A DNA stretch of 18,105 nt, from the NCBI GenBank assembly GCA_003648245.1, contig QMOO01000008.1, forward strand, positions 1 to 18,105, written 5' to 3'. The position numbers and the translations under genes are program-made. Origin of the DNA: Caldisericota bacterium. Lineage in GTDB: Bacteria > Caldisericota > Caldisericia > B22-G15. Positions 14,549 through 18,105 of the stretch are shown here, in pieces (the stretch's first letter is position 1; each line of letters starts with the position of its first letter). The notes under the pieces are model-generated. The model was not told the DNA's origin, made no database searches, and saw only the letters and a program-made list of their open reading frames with translations.

Positions 14549-16862
14549 AAAGGAAGAATTGAAAGTTGTAGGGGATAGTGTAGAGAAATACGATGGGCTT
14601 GCCCTTGCCACAGGACAACCACTCTTCACAGATGACATCAATCTCCCTGACATGATTCATGCAAAACTTCTGACCAGTCCCTTTCCACATGCAGAGATAA
14701 TTGACATTGATACAACTGAGGCAGAAAAACTCCCTGGTGTTAAAATAGTTCTCACATACAAGAATACTCCAAGGATACCTCATACCACTGCCGGTCAGGG
14801 TTATCCAGAACCATCACCTTATGACGCCTTTATCTTTGATAGGAAGGTAAGATTTGTAGGTGACAGGGTTGCTGCTGTGGGTGCTGAAACTCCAGAAATT
14901 GCCGAGGAGGCACTGAAACTTATAAAGGTTAAATACAAAAATTTACCGTCAGTCTTTGATCCAGAGGAGGCAATGAAAGAAGGTGCACCAGTTATTCATG
15001 ACGAAGACGAAAGCACTGGAATTTACAACAAGGAAAGAAACATAGTTTCACATGTTGAAATAGAGATAGGAGACGTTGATAAGGCCATAAAGAATGCAGA
15101 CTTTAAAATTGAAGGATACTATACAAAAACCCAGTATGCTCAGCATGTGCCCATGGAAACACATGTAACCATAACATATCTTGACGAAAATAATAGACTG
15201 GTGATAAGAAGCGCAACTCAGGTTCCTTTCCATGTAAGAAGAATAATTTCACAGATACTTGGAATTTCCATCAACAACATAAGGGTCGTTAAACCTCGAA
15301 TTGGTGGAGGGTTTGGCACAAAACAGGAGATAGTGCTTGAGGATATATGCGCTCTTATGACATTAAGAACAAAAAGACCTGTAAGGATGGAATATACAAG
15401 AAGAGAGGAGTTTGTTTCCGCAAGAACACGACATCCATCAAAGATTTACATAAGACTTGGCGCTGACTCCTCAGGTATCCTTACAGGAATAGACATGAAA
15501 GTTGTTTTAAACACAGGAGCCTATGGTACACATGGACCTACTGTTCTATTTAATGTTGGCAGCAAGTCTCTTCCCATATACAACAAGGCAAAGAATGTAA
15601 GATTTGTTGGAGATGCAGTGTACACCAACCTTCCCATTGCTGGCGCATACAGAGGATATGGTGCAACTCAGGCTTATTTTGCTCTTGAAACTGCCATAGA
15701 TGAACTTAGCGAAAAAATGGGTATTGATCCAGTGGAATTTAGAAAGAGAAATCACATAAAAGAGGGTGAAACATCTCCCATATTTGAAAAACTCGGAGAA
15801 GGCAGGGAGGGAATACCTCAAATCATTGAAAGCTGTGCTCTGGATAAATGTATTGAAATAGGAAAGAAGGAGATAGAATGGGATAGATGGAGAAACAAGA
15901 AAGTTAAAAAAGGATCATACATTAGAGGAGTGGGTATGGCTATACTCATGCAGGGATCTGGTATACCTTTAATAGATATGGCATCCTGTGAAATAAGAAT
16001 GAACGACGATGGAAGTTTTCAGCTCTTTGCAGGTGCAACAGATATAGGAACAGGTTCAGATACAGTTCTTGCACAGATTGCAGCAGAGGAATTAAAAACA
16101 GATTACAGGAACTTCTTTGTTTATTCATCAGATACAGATTTCACTCCTTTTGATACTGGCGCATACGCATCAAGTACCACCTACATTTCTGGTGGAGCTG
16201 TCCTAAAGGCCGCTAAAGACCTAAAGACCAAGATCATAAATTATGCGGCGAAATTACTCAAAGAGGATCCAGATAATCTTTATATTATGGATTCAACTGT
16301 CATAAGCAAAAAGAGTGGAAAGAGTATAACATACAAAGAGATAGGACTTAAGAGTTATTATGAGGAGAAGCAGGAACACCTGATAGGAGTAGGATCTCAT
16401 GTTTCTCCCAAATCCCCTCCTCCATTTGCCGCTCACTTTGTTCTCGTTGATGTGGATACAGAAACTGGAAAGATTATACCGGTGAAGTATGTGGCAGTTA
16501 TAGATGCTGGAGTTGTTATACATCCAAAACTTGCAAGAGGTCAGGCTATGGGAGCAATAGTTAACGGTCTCGGATACGCCTTAACTGAGGAATTAAAATT
16601 CACAAGAACAGGTTCATCAACAAATCCCACATTCTTTGACTATAAAATCTTCACATCTCTTGACCTACCAGAAATTGTGGTAAAGTTTGTTCCAACCTAT
16701 GAGCCTACCGGACCATTTGGAGCAAAGTCCGTTGCAGAGGTAAATATAAATGGTGCATTACCCTCAATTTCCAATGCAGTGTATGACGCGGTAGGGATTA
16801 GGTTGAAAGAAGCACCATTTACTCCAGAAAGGGTATTTAAACTTTTAAAGGAAAGGGTATAA
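14541..16862 (+). CDS. Xanthine dehydrogenase-family molybdenum-binding subunit
   Basis: This large catalytic subunit (773 residues) binds the molybdopterin cytosine dinucleotide cofactor and hydroxylates its substrate with oxygen from water. Visible landmarks are GGGFGTKQE (about residue 255), GAYRGYGATQA (about 367, with the Arg that in xanthine dehydrogenase contacts the purine), GTGSDTVLAQIAAEEL (about 503) and GPFGAKSVAEVNINGALP (about 725-742, with the catalytic Glu in SVAE). I use the ATG at 14541, which has AAGGAGGAA five bases before it; a TTG at 14505 would add 12 residues inside the iron-sulfur gene. The position after GGGFG.K is Gln where bovine xanthine dehydrogenase has the purine-contacting Glu, so purine specificity is plausible but not proven. 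Aldehyde oxidoreductase-like or other N-heterocycle substrates remain possible. No XdhC-type chaperone or cofactor gene is in the window. Confidence 0.93.
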   Translation: MSKKEELKVVGDSVEKYDGLALATGQPLFTDDINLPDMIHAKLLTSPFPHAEIIDIDTTEAEKLPGVKIVLTYKNTPRIPHTTAGQGYPEPSPYDAFIFDRKVRFVGDRVAAVGAETPEIAEEALKLIKVKYKNLPSVFDPEEAMKEGAPVIHDEDESTGIYNKERNIVSHVEIEIGDVDKAIKNADFKIEGYYTKTQYAQHVPMETHVTITYLDENNRLVIRSATQVPFHVRRIISQILGISINNIRVVKPRIGGGFGTKQEIVLEDICALMTLRTKRPVRMEYTRREEFVSARTRHPSKIYIRLGADSSGILTGIDMKVVLNTGAYGTHGPTVLFNVGSKSLPIYNKAKNVRFVGDAVYTNLPIAGAYRGYGATQAYFALETAIDELSEKMGIDPVEFRKRNHIKEGETSPIFEKLGEGREGIPQIIESCALDKCIEIGKKEIEWDRWRNKKVKKGSYIRGVGMAILMQGSGIPLIDMASCEIRMNDDGSFQLFAGATDIGTGSDTVLAQIAAEELKTDYRNFFVYSSDTDFTPFDTGAYASSTTYISGGAVLKAAKDLKTKIINYAAKLLKEDPDNLYIMDSTVISKKSGKSITYKEIGLKSYYEEKQEHLIGVGSHVSPKSPPPFAAHFVLVDVDTETGKIIPVKYVAVIDAGVVIHPKLARGQAMGAIVNGLGYALTEELKFTRTGSSTNPTFFDYKIFTSLDLPEIVVKFVPTYEPTGPFGAKSVAEVNINGALPSISNAVYDAVGIRLKEAPFTPERVFKLLKERV

Positions 16863-16868
16863 AAAATA

Positions 16869-16894
16869 AAAAGGGAGGCAGAAGCCTCCCTTTT
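16869..16894. terminator. Bidirectional terminator between convergent operons
   Basis: Stem AAAAGGGAGGC (16869-16879) pairs perfectly with GCCTCCCTTTT (16884-16894) around an AGAA tetraloop. Each strand ends in a T-run (TTTTAT on plus, TTTTT then ATTTTTT on minus), so it can end both the xdh operon and the transketolase gene, whose stop codons lie 6 and 1 bases away. Confidence 0.93.
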
Positions 16895-16895
16895 A

Positions 16896-18105
16896 TCACA
16901 TTTCTGAGAGCTTCTTTAATCTTTTATCTTTTTCTAAAGCAAACTTTTTAATTCGTTCAAGTATGTAATCTGGCGTTAAGTGAGCTTCCTCAAGCACATC
17001 ATCAACTGTACCACCGGTTCTCCATCTGTTATCCCAATCAGAGGACATTGAGTATTCTTCACTCACCTTACTGAACAACCAGTCACTCATGTTTCTTAAA
17101 GCCTCGCTGGTTATAACCATTGAATCTCTCCAGTGTGAGAGAGGTAAGACTTTGTTTCTATAATCCTTGGGTTCTTTCATAAATAACTCGTAGCTTATGG
17201 CTGCCACTATTTTTACATTTAATCCAAGTTCATCAAGTTTTGGTAGTATCTTAACAACACCGAGGGTGGAGCTTGTTCCCTGAACAATAACAGTCCCCAT
17301 CTCTGGAAGGTCTTTTTTGTAATCTCTCAAGATGTATGCGCCATGTGCCGCCTCAAAATGGCTTGGTATACCAAGTTTTTCTCTATCAGGTATGGGAATT
17401 CCCGGCCTTGTAAGATGAAGCACAATTATTGGTGCATCCTCCTTCAGCGCTCTCCCAAGAACCACAGGAACCTCATTGTATTCCCATGGATGCAGGTTTA
17501 TCACCTGACCTCTTGGGAATAGTTTTCCCACATAAGGAGCAAATATTCCAAAATGCGTTCTTGAGTCATCTGCTGTCTCTGGTCCAGAGTGACCTGCAAC
17601 CCATATAACTTTTCCAACTTTTAATGGACAATCCTGGGCAAGCTGTGAGAACAGTCTCATCATACCGTATTTCAGATATGCAAAGGAACCATAGGTAGAT
17701 GATGTGGAATAAAATCCAACAAATTCTTTATAGGGGTCCTTAGCCACATTAACAGTTTCAATGCCTGCACAAATACCAGAATTTACAAACTCTGTAATCT
17801 CCTGGGGAAGTAAGACTCCATCAGGATTTTTCTCCTTATCATACCATCCATAACCGGGAAAATCACCAAAGGGCCTTGCAAAGCCATCAATTCTTGTGGA
17901 TTCAGCAAGGTCAGCAGACATGGCTATAAACAAAGGTCTATTATACTTCTTTGCAGTGTAAGCATTTATCCACGCTCCCCACTTTCTAAATGCATTTCTA
18001 TTTGGAACAACCTTTCCCGGTTCTTCATAAAGTTCTTTTGGATAGTTTTTAAAATCGTAGAGCGCTTCATCGTGAAGTGGATTTTTATCTCTGTCAACCT
18101 TTAAA
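16896..18105 (-). CDS. Transketolase (divergent), C-terminal part, cut by the window edge
   Basis: The frame is open through the right edge of the window, so the N-terminal thiamine-diphosphate domain is missing; about 402 residues are visible. The pyrimidine-binding domain shows SADLAESTRIDG (transketolase GSADL), then ITEFVNSGICAGIETVN at the position of the catalytic Glu (usually REFGM). HSGPETADDSRTHFG corresponds to the usual H-D-S-I-G-x-G-E-D-G-P-T-H segment. The C-terminal domain follows (VIVQGTSSTLGVVKILPKLDELGLNVKIV). Transketolase moves two-carbon units between pentose, hexose and tetrose phosphates. These key motifs are altered relative to the standard enzyme, so this looks like a separate branch. 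It is not a phosphoketolase by sequence. The TTG at 17933 is only an internal codon. Family confidence is good, exact activity less so. Confidence 0.8.
   Translation of the reverse strand, partial: LKVDRDKNPLHDEALYDFKNYPKELYEEPGKVVPNRNAFRKWGAWINAYTAKKYNRPLFIAMSADLAESTRIDGFARPFGDFPGYGWYDKEKNPDGVLLPQEITEFVNSGICAGIETVNVAKDPYKEFVGFYSTSSTYGSFAYLKYGMMRLFSQLAQDCPLKVGKVIWVAGHSGPETADDSRTHFGIFAPYVGKLFPRGQVINLHPWEYNEVPVVLGRALKEDAPIIVLHLTRPGIPIPDREKLGIPSHFEAAHGAYILRDYKKDLPEMGTVIVQGTSSTLGVVKILPKLDELGLNVKIVAAISYELFMKEPKDYRNKVLPLSHWRDSMVITSEALRNMSDWLFSKVSEEYSMSSDWDNRWRTGGTVDDVLEEAHLTPDYILERIKKFALEKDKRLKKLSEM

Noticed and set aside
1..18105. CRISPR arrays, tRNA or rRNA genes, insertion sequences, phage genes
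   Set aside because: No regularly spaced repeats, cloverleaf sequences with CCA-adjacent arms, transposase motifs or terminal inverted repeats were seen; coding content is continuous housekeeping and metabolism.

Overview
The window reads as a compact, AT-rich bacterial chromosome. Arginine is written mostly as AGA/AGG, isoleucine often as ATA, proteins are rich in Lys and Glu, and most genes sit in tightly overlapping operons. Together with a sodium-pump decarboxylase and a molybdenum hydroxylase this suggests an anaerobic, probably thermophilic bacterium, of the kind found in Caldisericota, Dictyoglomota, Coprothermobacterota or Thermotogota. That placement is an inference; no marker gene here fixes the phylum.

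Layout. (1) 2-862 (+): the end of a DUF4349-type membrane protein, cut by the window edge. (2) 904-2620 (+): gatC-gatA, two of the three subunits of the tRNA-dependent amidotransferase; gatB is not here. (3) 2715-6719 (+): a sodium-translocating methylmalonyl-CoA decarboxylase operon (alpha, delta, biotin carrier, beta) ending with the biotin transporter gene bioY. (4) 11539-6698 (-): a BMP/CUT2-type ABC importer (lipoprotein, double ATPase, two permeases), probably for purine bases or nucleosides. Its last permease overlaps bioY tail to tail. (5) 11651-16862 (+), divergent from the importer: a TrpF-like barrel protein lacking the usual catalytic cysteine, a PfkB sugar/nucleoside kinase, and the three subunits of a xanthine-dehydrogenase-type enzyme. 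All five genes overlap and the operon ends in a strong bidirectional hairpin. (6) 18105-16896 (-): the C-terminal two thirds or so of a divergent transketolase, cut by the window edge.

How they fit. The mmd operon would decarboxylate methylmalonyl-CoA to propionyl-CoA and export Na+, and BioY would supply biotin for its carrier subunit. The two divergent operons share a 111-bp control region whose -35 boxes form the arms of a near-perfect 28-bp palindrome. This suggests joint control of substrate uptake (importer) and breakdown (molybdenum hydroxylase, kinase, TrpF-like protein); a purine/nucleoside catabolic unit is the best guess. The transketolase beyond the terminator could take up released pentose phosphate, but that link is weak.

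There is no gene-free stretch over 300 bases. I saw no tRNA, rRNA, CRISPR array, insertion sequence or riboswitch. The best candidate for something undescribed is the TrpF-like/PfkB/molybdenum-hydroxylase operon with its shared operator. A secondary point is that gatC and the TrpF-like gene appear to have leaderless mRNAs.
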